A stretch of 35,707 nucleotides of DNA, from assembly GCA_029226085.1 (NCBI GenBank), contig JAQXXN010000057.1, forward strand, positions 1 to 35,707, in the 5' to 3' direction. Below are positions 1 to 9,168 of the stretch, in pieces (positions within the stretch are counted from its first letter, which is position 1; each line of letters begins with the position of its first letter). The position numbers were made by a program, and so were the translations under genes. The notes under the pieces were generated by a model. That model saw only the letters and a program-made list of their open reading frames with translations, ran no database searches and was not told where the DNA came from. Source of the DNA: Thermoflexaceae bacterium (GTDB lineage: Bacteria > Bacillota > Clostridia > Lachnospirales > Lachnospiraceae).

Positions 1-309
1 CAATACTGGCATAGGGAAATCCATTTCCCAGAATCCCTATGCCAATCTCGTTCCCAAATCATTCTTGAAAGTGCTTTGTAATACCAATACTGGCATAGGG
101 AAATCCATTTTCCCGAATTCCTATGCCAATTTCGTTCCCAAATCATTCTTGAAAGTGCTTTGTAATGACAATACTGGCATAGGGAAATCCATTTCCCAGA
201 ATCCCTATGCCAATCTCGTTCCCAAATCATTCTTGAAAGTGCTTTGTAATACCAATACTGGCATAGGGAAATCCATTTTCCCGAATTCCTATGCCAATCC
301 CATTCTTTA
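1..309. repeat. 84-bp tandem repeat, alternating A/B units
   Basis: Units begin at 1, 85, 169 and 253, an exact 84-bp period; the fourth is cut off around 299-309. Units 1 and 3 are identical. Units 2 and 4 share a second version (GAATTCC in place of GAATCCC, TTTTCCCG in place of TTTCCCAG), so the true period is a 168-bp A-B dimer. Each unit holds two competing inverted repeats: TGGCATAGGGA with TCCCTATGCCA (weaker in B), and inside it GGGAAA with TTTCCC. Because 84 is divisible by 3, a plus-strand frame stays open throughout as a 28-residue repeat. The minus strand gives a 23-codon ATG-to-TAG mini-ORF per unit, starting MDFPMPVL. No gene can be assigned. The array probably continues past the left edge. 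Confidence 0.95.
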
Positions 310-457
310 AAATCTTTAAGTATTGTATAAGAAAAGAACAACAAATCTCCACAACTATACCCTCTTGTATTCTCCATAAACCGCCTGTCACAGTCTACCA
401 CATCCTAAACCTATTTAAATACAGCGATAAAACAGGATGTCCAGGGTGGCAACGGTA

Positions 458-692
458 GGGGATGGTTTCCATCTGTGCCAAGGCGGTATGTTTGTGAAGA
501 ATTGTAGGCTTTTCTTACACAATACCCCAATACCCAGAGACAATCCGTCAGGACGACGGATTGAGCCTGCACTTGCTCACGGATGAGCATTTGCAGGCGG
601 TCTCGTCACTGGTCGATAAATGAAATGTATTGTGTTAGAAAACCACAATTCGTAACCCACATACCGCCTTGACACAGATAGAAACCATCCCC
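458..692. repeat. Large fold-back (imperfect palindrome) element with internal hairpins
   Basis: The outer arms are long imperfect inverted repeats of about 65-68 bp. GGGGATGGTTTC (458-469) matches GAAACCATCCCC (681-692), AAGGCGGTATGT (480-491) matches ACATACCGCCTT (659-670), and GAATTGT…CACAATAC (499-525) matches the complement of 628-650. The centre holds two more hairpins: CAATCCGTC/GACGGATTG (541-563) and GCCTGCA…TGCTCA/TGAGCA…TGCAGGC (565-598). No ORF, clear target-site duplication or transposase is present. It could be a MITE-like non-autonomous element or a structured RNA. It ends two bases before the stop codon of the neighbouring DUF5662 gene. The rest of the 310-694 gap shows nothing recognisable. 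Confidence 0.85.
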
Positions 693-694
693 TT

Positions 695-1252
695 TCACAA
701 CACCTTCTTCCGAATATACCGAAACGTATACTCCTCCCCATGCTGCGCCAGCATTACCAAAAGCCGGTACAACAGCCTCTCCGTGTCCGGATGCATTACA
801 TAATGTCCTTTTCCCCTCAGATAATAATTAAGCGGATCCTTATCCGTATATTTTTCCTTATTATATGTTCTGCTGGCAGCAATACGGTCACAAAACATTT
901 CCACCACATATTTTTCAGGCATTTTCATTCCTGCAAGTTTCTTTGAATCTGTTTCCTGTGACGGATAGTCAATCCAATATTCATAATGATGCTTATTTCT
1001 CCCCTTATGATGGAGCCATGCCGTGGAGCACCCTTCTGCTTCCCTCTGTGCGTTATTGGGGCTTCTGTATCCCTGATAATAACGAACGCCCGGAATAAAT
1101 TCCGATGGGGTGTATTTGGACAAGTCATGAAGAAATCCCTGCTTATACAGACCCGCCTTAAAGCAATATTTCATCACCATAATTTTATGATGGTTAATGG
1201 TTGACAAATGTCCCTTAAACCGTTCCAGCCAATTCATTTCTTTCTTTTTCAC
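695..1252 (-). CDS. DUF5662 family protein
   Basis: A 185-residue cytoplasmic protein of unknown function. It carries the features I associate with DUF5662: an N-terminal INHHK segment, HDLSKYTPSEF, then WLHHKGRNKHHYEYW. The many His and Asp residues recall HD-type metal sites, but no activity is established. I place the start at a GTG at 1252 because AGAAGGA (1259-1265) sits six bases upstream. The longer frame back to 1345 would run through the probable glyA terminator hairpin, and its ATG codons lack well-spaced Shine-Dalgarno sites; ATG 1237 is an alternative. The gene follows glyA on the same strand but is probably separated from it by that terminator. Its stop codon nearly touches the fold-back element. 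Confidence 0.8.
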   Translation of the reverse strand: MKKKEMNWLERFKGHLSTINHHKIMVMKYCFKAGLYKQGFLHDLSKYTPSEFIPGVRYYQGYRSPNNAQREAEGCSTAWLHHKGRNKHHYEYWIDYPSQETDSKKLAGMKMPEKYVVEMFCDRIAASRTYNKEKYTDKDPLNYYLRGKGHYVMHPDTERLLYRLLVMLAQHGEEYTFRYIRKKVL

Positions 1253-1280
1253 ACCAAATCCTTCTTCCATGATACAAAAC

Positions 1281-1310
1281 ATCCCCTGCGGCAATGATGC
1301 AACAGGGGAT
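1281..1310 (-). terminator. Probable intrinsic terminator of glyA
   Basis: On the minus strand an 8-bp stem, ATCCCCTG with CAGGGGAT and a 14-nt loop, is followed by GTTTTGT. It lies about 40 bases past the glyA stop. The U-tract is short, so termination may be partial. Confidence 0.6.
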
Positions 1311-1351
1311 ATCTGATTTTCTTTTCTATTCAGCAGATGCCGCACCGTTTG

Positions 1352-2590
1352 TTAGTATAACGGATGCTTATCGGTTAATTCCTTAACCAGTCTTAATGCC
1401 TCTGCCTTATTTTTCTCAATATCATCCACAGCAAGAGAAATTGCTTCTGCAACGGTATCCATTTCCGGTGCAGTAAATCCTCTTGTGGTAATAGCCGCCG
1501 TACCAAGACGGATACCGCTTGTTACGAATGGCTTTGCAGGGTCATTCGGAATGGCATTCTTGTTACATGTAATATTAACCGTATCAAGAAGCTTTTCAAC
1601 TTCCTTACCTGTTACACCCTTGCTGATAAGATTTACCAGCATCAGATGATTATCCGTACCACCGGATACAAGATCAAAACCTCTGCTTGTAAGTCCCTTT
1701 GCCAAAGCCTGTGCATTATCGATGATATTCTGGGCATATACCTTAAAGCTTGGGTCTAATGCTTCCTTGAAGCATACTGCCTTACCGGCAATTACATGCA
1801 TTAACGGGCCACCCTGAATTCCAGGGAATACCGCCTTATTAAAATTATATTTTTCATTTGCCTCGGCAGTAGCCATAATCATACCGCCTCTTGGTCCACG
1901 AAGTGTCTTATGAGTTGTGGTTGTTACAACATCTGCATAAGGAATCGGGCTCATATGTAAACCTGCAGCAACAAGACCTGCAATATGAGCAATATCAACC
2001 ATGAGTACTGCTCCAACCTCATCGCAGACCTCACGGAACTTCTTGAAATCAATCTCTCTTGCGTAAGCACTTGCACCCGCGATAATCATCTTCGGTCTGC
2101 ATTCCAATGCAGTCTTTCTTAATGCATCATAATCAATGAAGCCTTCATCATTTACGCCATAAGGTACAATGTTGTAATACTTACCTGATATATTGACCGG
2201 TGAACCATGTGATAAATGTCCACCATGAGCAAGATTCATTCCCATGATTGTATCACCCGGTTCGCAGACAGCAAAAAATACTGCCATGTTGGCCTGTGCG
2301 CCGGAGTGTGGCTGAACATTGACATATTCACAGCCGAATAACTTCTTCGCTCTTTCTCTTGCAAGATCCTCTACCACGTCAACATACTCACAGCCACCAT
2401 AATAACGCTTTCCAGGATAACCTTCTGCATATTTATTCGTTAATGGGCTTCCCATCGCTGCCATGACTGCCTTACTTACAAAATTCTCAGATGCAATCAG
2501 TTCAATATGACTTCTCTGACGACTCAGCTCATCATTCATTGCGCTGGCAACTTCAGGATCAAAACTAGCAATCTCCTCAAAAGAATACAT
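1352..2590 (-). CDS. glyA: Serine hydroxymethyltransferase
   Basis: A 412-residue PLP enzyme that interconverts serine and glycine while charging tetrahydrofolate to 5,10-methylene-THF, the main entry to cytoplasmic one-carbon metabolism. The length is normal for bacterial GlyA. The PLP-binding lysine lies in [14 protein letters not shown] (K228), preceded by the [10 protein letters not shown] segment (about 197-206) that holds the cofactor-contacting Asp and His. The N-terminal ELIASENF motif is intact. Start ATG 2590 has GGAGGT seven to eight bases upstream. It stands alone between its own promoter and a probable terminator. No riboswitch fits in the short leader. Confidence 0.97.
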   Translation of the reverse strand: MYSFEEIASFDPEVASAMNDELSRQRSHIELIASENFVSKAVMAAMGSPLTNKYAEGYPGKRYYGGCEYVDVVEDLARERAKKLFGCEYVNVQPHSGAQANMAVFFAVCEPGDTIMGMNLAHGGHLSHGSPVNISGKYYNIVPYGVNDEGFIDYDALRKTALECRPKMIIAGASAYAREIDFKKFREVCDEVGAVLMVDIAHIAGLVAAGLHMSPIPYADVVTTTTHKTLRGPRGGMIMATAEANEKYNFNKAVFPGIQGGPLMHVIAGKAVCFKEALDPSFKVYAQNIIDNAQALAKGLTSRGFDLVSGGTDNHLMLVNLISKGVTGKEVEKLLDTVNITCNKNAIPNDPAKPFVTSGIRLGTAAITTRGFTAPEMDTVAEAISLAVDDIEKNKAEALRLVKELTDKHPLY

Positions 2591-2619
2591 AATCTACCTC
2601 CAGATAAAAATTTTAGTAT

Positions 2620-2625
2620 ATTATA
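2620..2625 (-). promoter_or_regulatory. Extended -10 promoter of glyA
   Basis: On the minus strand TG-A-TATAAT lies about 30 bases upstream of the glyA start. No good -35 hexamer lies at 17 bp, so it reads as an extended -10 element. Confidence 0.55.
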
Positions 2626-2660
2626 TCACATTAACTTCATTCAACATAGTATAAATATTA

Positions 2661-2682
2661 AAATTTTTCCCAAGAAAAATTT
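2661..2682 (-). terminator. AT-rich hairpin, probable chemoreceptor terminator
   Basis: AAATTTTTC/GAAAAATTT (9 bp, 4-nt loop) lies 14 bases past the chemoreceptor stop and is followed on the minus strand by TTTTAATATTT. The stem is weak because it is nearly all A:T. Confidence 0.5.
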
Positions 2683-2695
2683 ATTTTGTAAAAAA

Positions 2696-5155
2696 TTACT
2701 CTACTTTAAATGCACTGATGGTCTGAATCAGCTGTTCTGCATTTGCAGATAAATCATTCGCTTCTTCATTCAATTCCTCAACTGCTGTAAGCTGCCGTTC
2801 TGCTGTCGCCGTTACCTCTTCAACAGAAGCTGCCGTTTCCTGTGATACAGCCGAAATACTCTGAATGGAAATAAGCGTTGCATTCTTTGCAGAATCAATA
2901 TCCTGCATTCCACTCTTAATACTGAAAAGATTACTTGCAAGACTTCCCACCTGTTCTTCAATGGAGTTAAACACATCAACCGTACGTTCCAGTGCTTCTC
3001 CCTGTGAAGCCACAATGTCCTCTGCTTTTCTGGCCACATTCACAGTTTCTCTTGTCTTATGCTCAATATCATCCACAATGAATTTAATCTGATTGGCTGA
3101 TTCCGCAGACTGGTCTGCAAGTTTACGTATCTCATCTGCCACAACCGCAAATCCTCTTCCTGCCTCTCCTGCTCTTGCAGCTTCAATGGATGCATTCAAT
3201 GAAAGAAGGCTTGTCTGGTCAGCGATTTCATTAATCGCCTCAATAATATTACTGATTTTTTTGGAAGCCTCCTCCATGGATTCGATACCTTCAATGATAT
3301 CCTTCGTTACCGCCACCGTATCCTTCGCCTTTCCATTCAGCTCATCAATGGAAGTCAGACCATCCTGTACCACATTGCGCGCTTCATCCGCCACTTTTGC
3401 AATCTTTTCTGCATTGTCTGCCACCAGATTAATCTTCTCTGCCAGAACATCCATCTGGTTCATGCAGTCCTCAGAATCGGAAGCCTGCTGTATGATACCT
3501 TGTTCAATTCCGGTAATGGCATCCGTAATATTCCTTGTCGCATCCAGCAGTACCTGTGTATTATTCGTAACGGTTTCTGCACAACCACTTACTTCCTTTG
3601 AGATATCTGCCGAATTTTCAATCATTTCCTTGGTCTTTCCTATCATGTTATTGATACTTCCTGCAAGAATACGGAACTCATCCTTCCTGCGTACCCTGAC
3701 ATATGTAGTAAGATCACCATTTGCAACAGCCTCAATTTTCTTCATGATAACATGAATGGATGTGTCAATTCCAAGTGCCAATACTCCGCCGATTGCCAGT
3801 GCAATAACAAATGCCAGAATCACCACGATTACCGTAACCACAAGAATGCCTGAAGCCTGTGATGTAATAACCGCCTTTGGAATCAGTGCACATACCGTAA
3901 ATCCGGATTCAAGCTTAGAGTAAATAAATAACTCTTCTCCATTCTTTACATAGGAATAGCCGTTGCTGTTTTCCGTATCTGCAAGAGTGTCTGCAAAAAA
4001 CTGCTCGCCGGTAAAATAACTTTCTCCTTCTTCCGAATTATTAATTTCTCCACCATCCGGAGCCACCAGTGCGACAATACTGTCTTCTCCCACATCCAGA
4101 TCCGTAATTGGCTGTAATATCATATCTTCATTAATATCCAGTACCAGATATCCCACTGCCTTAGTAGAATTAGAGTAAAACTGTCGTTCCAGAGTCACAC
4201 CATAGGATGTCTTTACCAGTGTATCCAGAAAAGGTCTACTGGTTGCCCAGATCATCTTATTTTCATCAATTTTCTTTGCTTCCTCAGAAGCCGCAAAATC
4301 ATCATACAAAGTGGTGCTGTTAATGGTTGCTGTACAAATCGGCTTACCGTAATTGCACATAATATATACATTATTAATTGCATCATTGCTGATTTTGATG
4401 GACTGATAATACTTATTGGCAGTATTATACATTTCACTTTCTGTCGTAATATCCGACTTGTACATCTTGGAATAATAATCCTTGGCTACCGTATAACTAA
4501 TCATTTCCTGACTGACTGCCTCAACATTATTAAACATCAGATCATAATAATCCGCTGTCTTTATGATGGTCGAAAGTGTGGCCTCTTCGTAATTACCGAT
4601 AATAGCCTTGGAAGCAGTCTGATAAGATACCACACCCAGAACGATAATTAAAATCAAAGGAATGACGAAACCACCAATCAATCGAAACTTAATACTGTTA
4701 ATTTTATTCATCTTAAATTCGCTTTTCGCCTCAAGGACATCGTTCTTTAATTCTTCCGCTTCATTAATGGCATTCTGAATGGCCTCTTTTGCCATATTCT
4801 GTCTTTCATTCACTGCTGAAAGTTCCTCCACCATATCCTCTGCCGGAAGTTCCTTGTCCGTATCTGTTGCTGCAATATCATCCGTATTCGCTGCTGCCGT
4901 TTCATCTGTATCTGTGTCAGCATTCACAGTCAATTCATCTACTGCGGCTTCCCTATCCGATACATCTGCCGTAACTGCTTCATCTGATAAACCGGATGTG
5001 CATGTCATGTCAGCCTCGACCGGTACCTCGTCCATAACAGGTGATTCTGCCATTACAGTCATATCCATAGAAACATCCGTTTCTTCTGTCTCAACAATAT
5101 TCCCCGTTTCCAGAGTTACGTCCAGTTCCTGAAGATTTTCATTATTATTATCCAA
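2696..5155 (-). CDS. Methyl-accepting chemotaxis protein with acidic N-terminal extension
   Basis: An 819-residue chemoreceptor. Order: an acidic, Thr/Asp/Glu-rich region (1-115), a predicted helix (116-150), TM1 (about 158-178), an extracellular sensor (about 180-435, Cache-like by size and layout), TM2 (about 437-463), HAMP (about 464-515) and a long signalling coiled coil. The hairpin tip is well conserved ([20 protein letters not shown], from 641), so it should couple to CheA/CheW. The roughly 150-residue cytoplasmic tail before TM1 is unusual, because most receptors enter the membrane within 10-40 residues. The start is TTG 5155, with AAGGGG about ten bases upstream; the next in-frame Met is residue 30. 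It is monocistronic with its own promoter. The ligand is unknown. Confidence 0.93.
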   Translation of the reverse strand: MDNNNENLQELDVTLETGNIVETEETDVSMDMTVMAESPVMDEVPVEADMTCTSGLSDEAVTADVSDREAAVDELTVNADTDTDETAAANTDDIAATDTDKELPAEDMVEELSAVNERQNMAKEAIQNAINEAEELKNDVLEAKSEFKMNKINSIKFRLIGGFVIPLILIIVLGVVSYQTASKAIIGNYEEATLSTIIKTADYYDLMFNNVEAVSQEMISYTVAKDYYSKMYKSDITTESEMYNTANKYYQSIKISNDAINNVYIMCNYGKPICTATINSTTLYDDFAASEEAKKIDENKMIWATSRPFLDTLVKTSYGVTLERQFYSNSTKAVGYLVLDINEDMILQPITDLDVGEDSIVALVAPDGGEINNSEEGESYFTGEQFFADTLADTENSNGYSYVKNGEELFIYSKLESGFTVCALIPKAVITSQASGILVVTVIVVILAFVIALAIGGVLALGIDTSIHVIMKKIEAVANGDLTTYVRVRRKDEFRILAGSINNMIGKTKEMIENSADISKEVSGCAETVTNNTQVLLDATRNITDAITGIEQGIIQQASDSEDCMNQMDVLAEKINLVADNAEKIAKVADEARNVVQDGLTSIDELNGKAKDTVAVTKDIIEGIESMEEASKKISNIIEAINEIADQTSLLSLNASIEAARAGEAGRGFAVVADEIRKLADQSAESANQIKFIVDDIEHKTRETVNVARKAEDIVASQGEALERTVDVFNSIEEQVGSLASNLFSIKSGMQDIDSAKNATLISIQSISAVSQETAASVEEVTATAERQLTAVEELNEEANDLSANAEQLIQTISAFKVE

Positions 5156-5194
5156 CCGTACACATCCCCTTTCCTTTAAGGTCTATTTTTTTTT

Positions 5195-5224
5195 ATTTTA
5201 CCATATCTTCTCACTTATCTTCAA
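5195..5224 (-). promoter_or_regulatory. Sigma-A type promoter of the chemoreceptor
   Basis: TTGAAG (5219-5224), an 18-bp spacer and TAAAAT (5195-5200) with a TGG extension. No sigma-D motility-type box was seen. Confidence 0.5.
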
Positions 5225-5227
5225 CTA

Positions 5228-5273
5228 AAAAAGTGTTAAAACGTCATTGTTTTTTGACATTTTAACACTTTTT
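5228..5273 (-). terminator. Intrinsic terminator of aspS operon
   Basis: An imperfect 19-bp stem, AAAAAGTGTTAAAACGTCA against TGACATTTTAACACTTTTT with one mismatch, starts ten bases past the aspS stop. The A/T-rich ends supply the U-run on either strand. Confidence 0.85.
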
Positions 5274-5282
5274 ACAGATTTT

Positions 5283-7073
5283 TTATTCTTCCTCACCTGA
5301 TATCTCTATGGATAACTCTTTTAACTGTTTATCGTCCACATAATTCGGTGCATCCGTAAGAAGACAGGAAGCATCCTTAACCTTTGGAAATGCAATGACA
5401 TCACGGATGCTGTCGCGTTTTGCCATGAGCATGACAAGACGGTCCAGTCCATATGCCAGTCCTGCATGCGGCGGAACACCATACTTAAAGGCATCCAGAA
5501 GGAATCCGAACTTTTCATTGGCAACTTCTTCCGTAAGTCCCAGTGCCTTAAACATTCTTTCCTGTACATCTGCCTGATGAATTCTTACGCTTCCGCCTCC
5601 GATTTCCGTACCGTTTAATACAATATCATAAGCTTTGGCACGCACTGCACCGGGATTGGTTTCCAGCATGTCAAGGTCTTCATCCATCGGCATGGTAAAC
5701 GGATGATGCATTGCCACATACCGTTCTTCCTCATCGGACCACTCAAACTGCGGAAACTCCGTTACCCAGAGGAAACGATACTCATTCTTATCCAGAAGTC
5801 CCTTCTGTTCTGCAAGTTCAAGACGCAGTGCACCAAGTACATTCCATACAATTTTGTTCTTATCTGCCGCAAACAGTAACAAATCACCCGGCTTGCCGGA
5901 AAGTGCATCAACAATTGAATTTATTTCCTCTTCCGTCATGAACTTGGAGAAGGAAGATTTCACTGTACCGTCTTCATTTATGGCCATGTATGCAAGTCCC
6001 TTGGCTCCATAGCCCTTGGCAAAATCAACCAGTGCATCAATCTTTTTACGCGGCATGTCACCCATGCCCTCGGCATTAATTCCCCTTACGGAACCGCCGT
6101 TTTCAATGGCTGATGTAAATACACCAAAACCGCAGTTTTTCACAAGTTCTGAAATATCCTTAAGTTCCATTCCGAATCTTAAATCCGGCTTATCGGAACC
6201 AAAACGATCCATGGCTTCCTGCCATGTCATTCTCTGAATCGGAAGTTTCACATCCACATCCAGCACTTCCTTAAAAAGATATGCCAGAAGTCTTTCATTT
6301 ACATCGATGACATCATCCACATCAACAAAGGATAACTCCATGTCAATCTGGGTAAATTCCGGCTGACGGTCTGCTCTTAAATCCTCATCACGGAAGCACC
6401 TTGCAATCTGCATGTAACGGTCATATCCGGAAACCATGAGCATCTGCTTAAAAAGCTGTGGTGACTGAGGAAGTGCATAAAATTTCCCCGGATGCACACG
6501 GCTTGGCACAAGATAATCCCTTGCTCCCTCCGGTGTGCTCTTTGTAAGCATCGGTGTTTCAATTTCCAGGAATCCTTCCTTTGCAAGAAATGCTCTTGTA
6601 AGAGTTGCTACCTTGCTTCTCATGATGATATTGGACTGGATGTCCGGCCTTCGAAGATCCAGACATCTGTATTTCAGACGAAGTTCTTCCTTGGTATTAA
6701 TATTCTCTTCAATCGGAAACGGCGGTGTAAGGGATTCGGAAAGAATACGAATCTGCTTTGCACGCACTTCAATTTCACCGGTTGCAAGATTTTCATTGAT
6801 GGCACCGTTTCTTGCCTCAACATTTCCGGTAACGGCAACAACAAATTCACTCCGAAGTTTTGCTGCCTTTTCAAAGCCCTCGCTTCCGATACTCTCTTCC
6901 TCAAAAATAATCTGTAAAATACCGGAACGGTCACGAAGATCAAGGAAGATGATTCCTCCCTTATTCCGGTTCTTGGCTACCCAGCCCATTACAGTTACTT
7001 CCCTGCCAATGTCTGCCTTGGAAAGTTCTGCACCTCTGCAGGGTCTCTTAAGGCCTTTCATTGATTCTGCCAT
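5283..7073 (-). CDS. aspS: Aspartyl-tRNA synthetase
   Basis: A 596-residue class II synthetase that charges tRNA-Asp. It has the N-terminal OB-fold anticodon-binding domain (about 1-120), class II motif 2 (FRDEDLRADRQPEFTQ), the bacterial-type GAD insertion in the middle, and motif 3 (GLAYGLDRLVML) near the C-terminus. Length and layout match bacterial AspRS. Start ATG 7073 follows AGGAGG at good spacing and overlaps the end of the HD-GYP gene by 16 bp, which implies translational coupling. It is the last gene of the relA operon. In many Bacillota hisS directly precedes aspS; here it does not. Whether it charges tRNA-Asn too depends on gatCAB elsewhere. Confidence 0.97.
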   Translation of the reverse strand: MAESMKGLKRPCRGAELSKADIGREVTVMGWVAKNRNKGGIIFLDLRDRSGILQIIFEEESIGSEGFEKAAKLRSEFVVAVTGNVEARNGAINENLATGEIEVRAKQIRILSESLTPPFPIEENINTKEELRLKYRCLDLRRPDIQSNIIMRSKVATLTRAFLAKEGFLEIETPMLTKSTPEGARDYLVPSRVHPGKFYALPQSPQLFKQMLMVSGYDRYMQIARCFRDEDLRADRQPEFTQIDMELSFVDVDDVIDVNERLLAYLFKEVLDVDVKLPIQRMTWQEAMDRFGSDKPDLRFGMELKDISELVKNCGFGVFTSAIENGGSVRGINAEGMGDMPRKKIDALVDFAKGYGAKGLAYMAINEDGTVKSSFSKFMTEEEINSIVDALSGKPGDLLLFAADKNKIVWNVLGALRLELAEQKGLLDKNEYRFLWVTEFPQFEWSDEEERYVAMHHPFTMPMDEDLDMLETNPGAVRAKAYDIVLNGTEIGGGSVRIHQADVQERMFKALGLTEEVANEKFGFLLDAFKYGVPPHAGLAYGLDRLVMLMAKRDSIRDVIAFPKVKDASCLLTDAPNYVDDKQLKELSIEISGEEE

Positions 7074-7699
7074 GTTTCATTTCCTCCTGTTGCATTCATG
7101 CAAATTAAATTTTCTATTCCATCAAAAACAAGATTACTGTTTTCAATTATCTGTATTGTCTTTTCCTCGTGAATCACTCTCTGGAAAGCAATAAATACCT
7201 CCATGTCAAAGTTCTTCACCTCGTCAATCATGATTTCCATTGCCGCCTCATGGGAAAAGGCTTTCCGGTACGGGCGGTCTGAAATCAATGCCGCAAAAGT
7301 ATCTGCCACTTTTAAAACCCGGGCACCAATGGGGATATCCTCTCCTTTCAGATTATCCGGATATCCGGAGCCGTCATAACATTCATGGTGATGAAGTACG
7401 GTTTCCAGTGTAAGATAGGTGAAATCATAGTGCTGGATAATATCATAGCTGATTTTCGAATGCATCCGCATGTATTTCATTTCCTCAACAGCAAGGGAAC
7501 CTTCATTTCTTCCATACAGATACGGGGACAGCTTTAGTTTCCCTATATCATGCACAAGTCCTGCCACTGCCATCTCATAACACATGTCCTCATCCAGTTT
7601 CATTTCCTTTGCAATCTGATAAGTCAGATTGCTTACCATGATACCATGATTCAGTCCGCTTTTTAAATCACTTAAAATAGTACTATCCAGATACTTCAT
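7058..7699 (-). CDS. HD-GYP domain protein
   Basis: A 213-residue protein made of one HD-GYP domain, a family that includes cyclic-di-GMP phosphodiesterases. The signature residues are present: HDIGK (H50, D51, K54), a downstream His (H80), HHE near 104-106, DGSGYP (109-114) and the RVLKVADTFAALISDRPYR block. There is no receiver, GAF or membrane segment, so it is a stand-alone cytoplasmic domain. I prefer ATG 7699, which has GGAG six bases upstream, to the upstream TTG at 7717. It begins 14 bases after hemZ and overlaps aspS by 16 bp, the place hisS often occupies. The substrate is inferred from the family only. Confidence 0.88.
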   Translation of the reverse strand: MKYLDSTILSDLKSGLNHGIMVSNLTYQIAKEMKLDEDMCYEMAVAGLVHDIGKLKLSPYLYGRNEGSLAVEEMKYMRMHSKISYDIIQHYDFTYLTLETVLHHHECYDGSGYPDNLKGEDIPIGARVLKVADTFAALISDRPYRKAFSHEAAMEIMIDEVKNFDMEVFIAFQRVIHEEKTIQIIENSNLVFDGIENLICMNATGGNETWQNQ

Positions 7700-7713
7700 A
7701 TCAGTCTCCAAAA

Positions 7714-9156
7714 TCAAATCTTGTTTTCCGTGAAAAACCGTTTCTTTCTCTCAATCATTTCGTCAATGCGCTCAATGTAATTCTTTACATCCTTCACATT
7801 CTCAATTCGTTCAATCCTGTTGTCTTCTGGAAAAACAAATTTGGATGAACCACCTGCGCCCATGGCAATTATAGTCTGTTTCTCCTCCATAATCAATATG
7901 TTATACAAACCTTCCATGGAATTTCTTGCATAACCCACATTTTCAAAATTCCCAGCCATGTTCTTCTGACGGTAAAGGTAATAGGGATGAAGTCCCATCC
8001 TTCCGGCATATTCTGCCGTCATGGAAATGATTTCATCCGTATTGTGAATGCTTCCGCTGAATTTGTCCTTCCAGGCATTCAGAGCTGCCGCGCGCTTGAT
8101 TGCCAGGGAATGTACCGTAAGATTATCCGGTGAAAGCTTCTTTACTTCCTCCATGGTATGTCTTACATCCTCAATATCCTCTCCCGGAAGTCCCACAATC
8201 AGATCCATGTTAATATTATCGAATCCGCATTGTCTTGCCAGATGAAAGGCTTCTTCAACCTGCTCTACCGTATGACGCCTTCCAATCAAATCCAGCGTCT
8301 TCTGGTTCATGGTCTGCGGATTAATGGAAATTCTCGTAACATTATGCTGTTTTAATACTTCAAGCTTCTCTTTCGTAACACTGTCCGGTCTTCCTGCCTC
8401 CACGGTCAGTTCCTTAAGCCCTGACAAGTCAAATTTTTCTTCCAGTGCAGTAAGAATCCGGTCCATCTGTTCTGCCTCAAGCGTAGTCGGCGTTCCGCCT
8501 CCAAAATACACGGTATCCGGTTTCCTGCCTGCAAACCATTGTGCCGTAAAGTCCATTTCCTTAAGAAGAGCATTCACATAGTCATCCGTTCTCTTCTTCC
8601 ACACCCCGATGGGATAAGACGTAAAGGAACAGTACAGACAAGTGGTCGGACAGAACGGAATCCCGATATAGAGACTGAATCCGTTCTGATAATCCAGCTT
8701 TTCCAAGAGGCTCTTTTCCCTTTTTGCCACATCAAGCGACAATTCCAGTTTCTGTGGGCTGATAAAATAGTGTTTCTTCATGTAGGAACAGATTTCTTCC
8801 TCCTGCCTGCCTTCTTCCAGAAGGCCCATGACAATCTTGGTTGGTCTTACTCCCGTAAGCATGCCCCACGGAAGGTCTTTTCCCGTATTCTCACGTAATG
8901 CCAGATAAAGGGTTCTCTTTAACGCATGATACATGGCCTTTTTCGATGTATCAAAAGCTTCTCCGGTCGATAACTTACCGTCTATCAATACATTTATTAT
9001 CTGTCCTTCCACCACAACGCTAATCTGTTTTTCAACCTCATCACCTGTGTTACCGTCCTCTTTTTGCATTTCCACCCTGCAGAAAGGATGGAACGCCTTT
9101 ATCAGAACCTGTACTTCATCCTGGTATTCCGGTTTATTTACACTCATTAAAATCAT
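7714..9156 (-). CDS. hemZ: Radical SAM coproporphyrinogen dehydrogenase HemZ-like
   Basis: A 480-residue radical SAM protein of the HemN/HemW/HemZ group. The [4Fe-4S]-binding CX3CX2C motif is C169, C173, C176 in GIPFCPTTCLYCSF, followed by YFGGGTPT for SAM binding. An N-terminal domain of about 160 residues precedes the radical SAM core, as is typical of proteins annotated HemZ in Clostridia. The annotated reaction is oxygen-independent oxidation of coproporphyrinogen III, but relatives such as HemW act in heme trafficking, so function is family-level. No other heme genes are nearby. It starts 12 bases after the MBL gene, and ATG 9156 has AAGGAT upstream. It is part of the relA operon. Confidence 0.88.
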   Translation of the reverse strand: MILMSVNKPEYQDEVQVLIKAFHPFCRVEMQKEDGNTGDEVEKQISVVVEGQIINVLIDGKLSTGEAFDTSKKAMYHALKRTLYLALRENTGKDLPWGMLTGVRPTKIVMGLLEEGRQEEEICSYMKKHYFISPQKLELSLDVAKREKSLLEKLDYQNGFSLYIGIPFCPTTCLYCSFTSYPIGVWKKRTDDYVNALLKEMDFTAQWFAGRKPDTVYFGGGTPTTLEAEQMDRILTALEEKFDLSGLKELTVEAGRPDSVTKEKLEVLKQHNVTRISINPQTMNQKTLDLIGRRHTVEQVEEAFHLARQCGFDNINMDLIVGLPGEDIEDVRHTMEEVKKLSPDNLTVHSLAIKRAAALNAWKDKFSGSIHNTDEIISMTAEYAGRMGLHPYYLYRQKNMAGNFENVGYARNSMEGLYNILIMEEKQTIIAMGAGGSSKFVFPEDNRIERIENVKDVKNYIERIDEMIERKKRFFTENKI

Positions 9157-9168
9157 TTTCTAATATCC

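Noticed and set aside
1..309. CRISPR-like array
   Set aside because: The repeats are directly adjacent 84-bp units with no variable spacers, and no cas genes are present.
1253..1345. N-terminal extension of the DUF5662 protein
   Set aside because: This part covers the glyA terminator hairpin and has no well-placed ribosome binding site; GTG 1252 does.
3093..3755. 220-codon plus-strand ORF
   Set aside because: It mirrors the repetitive heptad coding of the chemoreceptor on the other strand; Ser/Ala-rich with no family features.
5195..5224. Sigma-D motility promoter for the first chemoreceptor
   Set aside because: No TAAA-N15-GCCGATAA-like match was found; a sigma-A type extended -10 promoter fits better.
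7074..7110. T-box or other tRNA-responsive leader before aspS
   Set aside because: aspS overlaps the HD-GYP gene, leaving no leader, and no T-box motif is seen.
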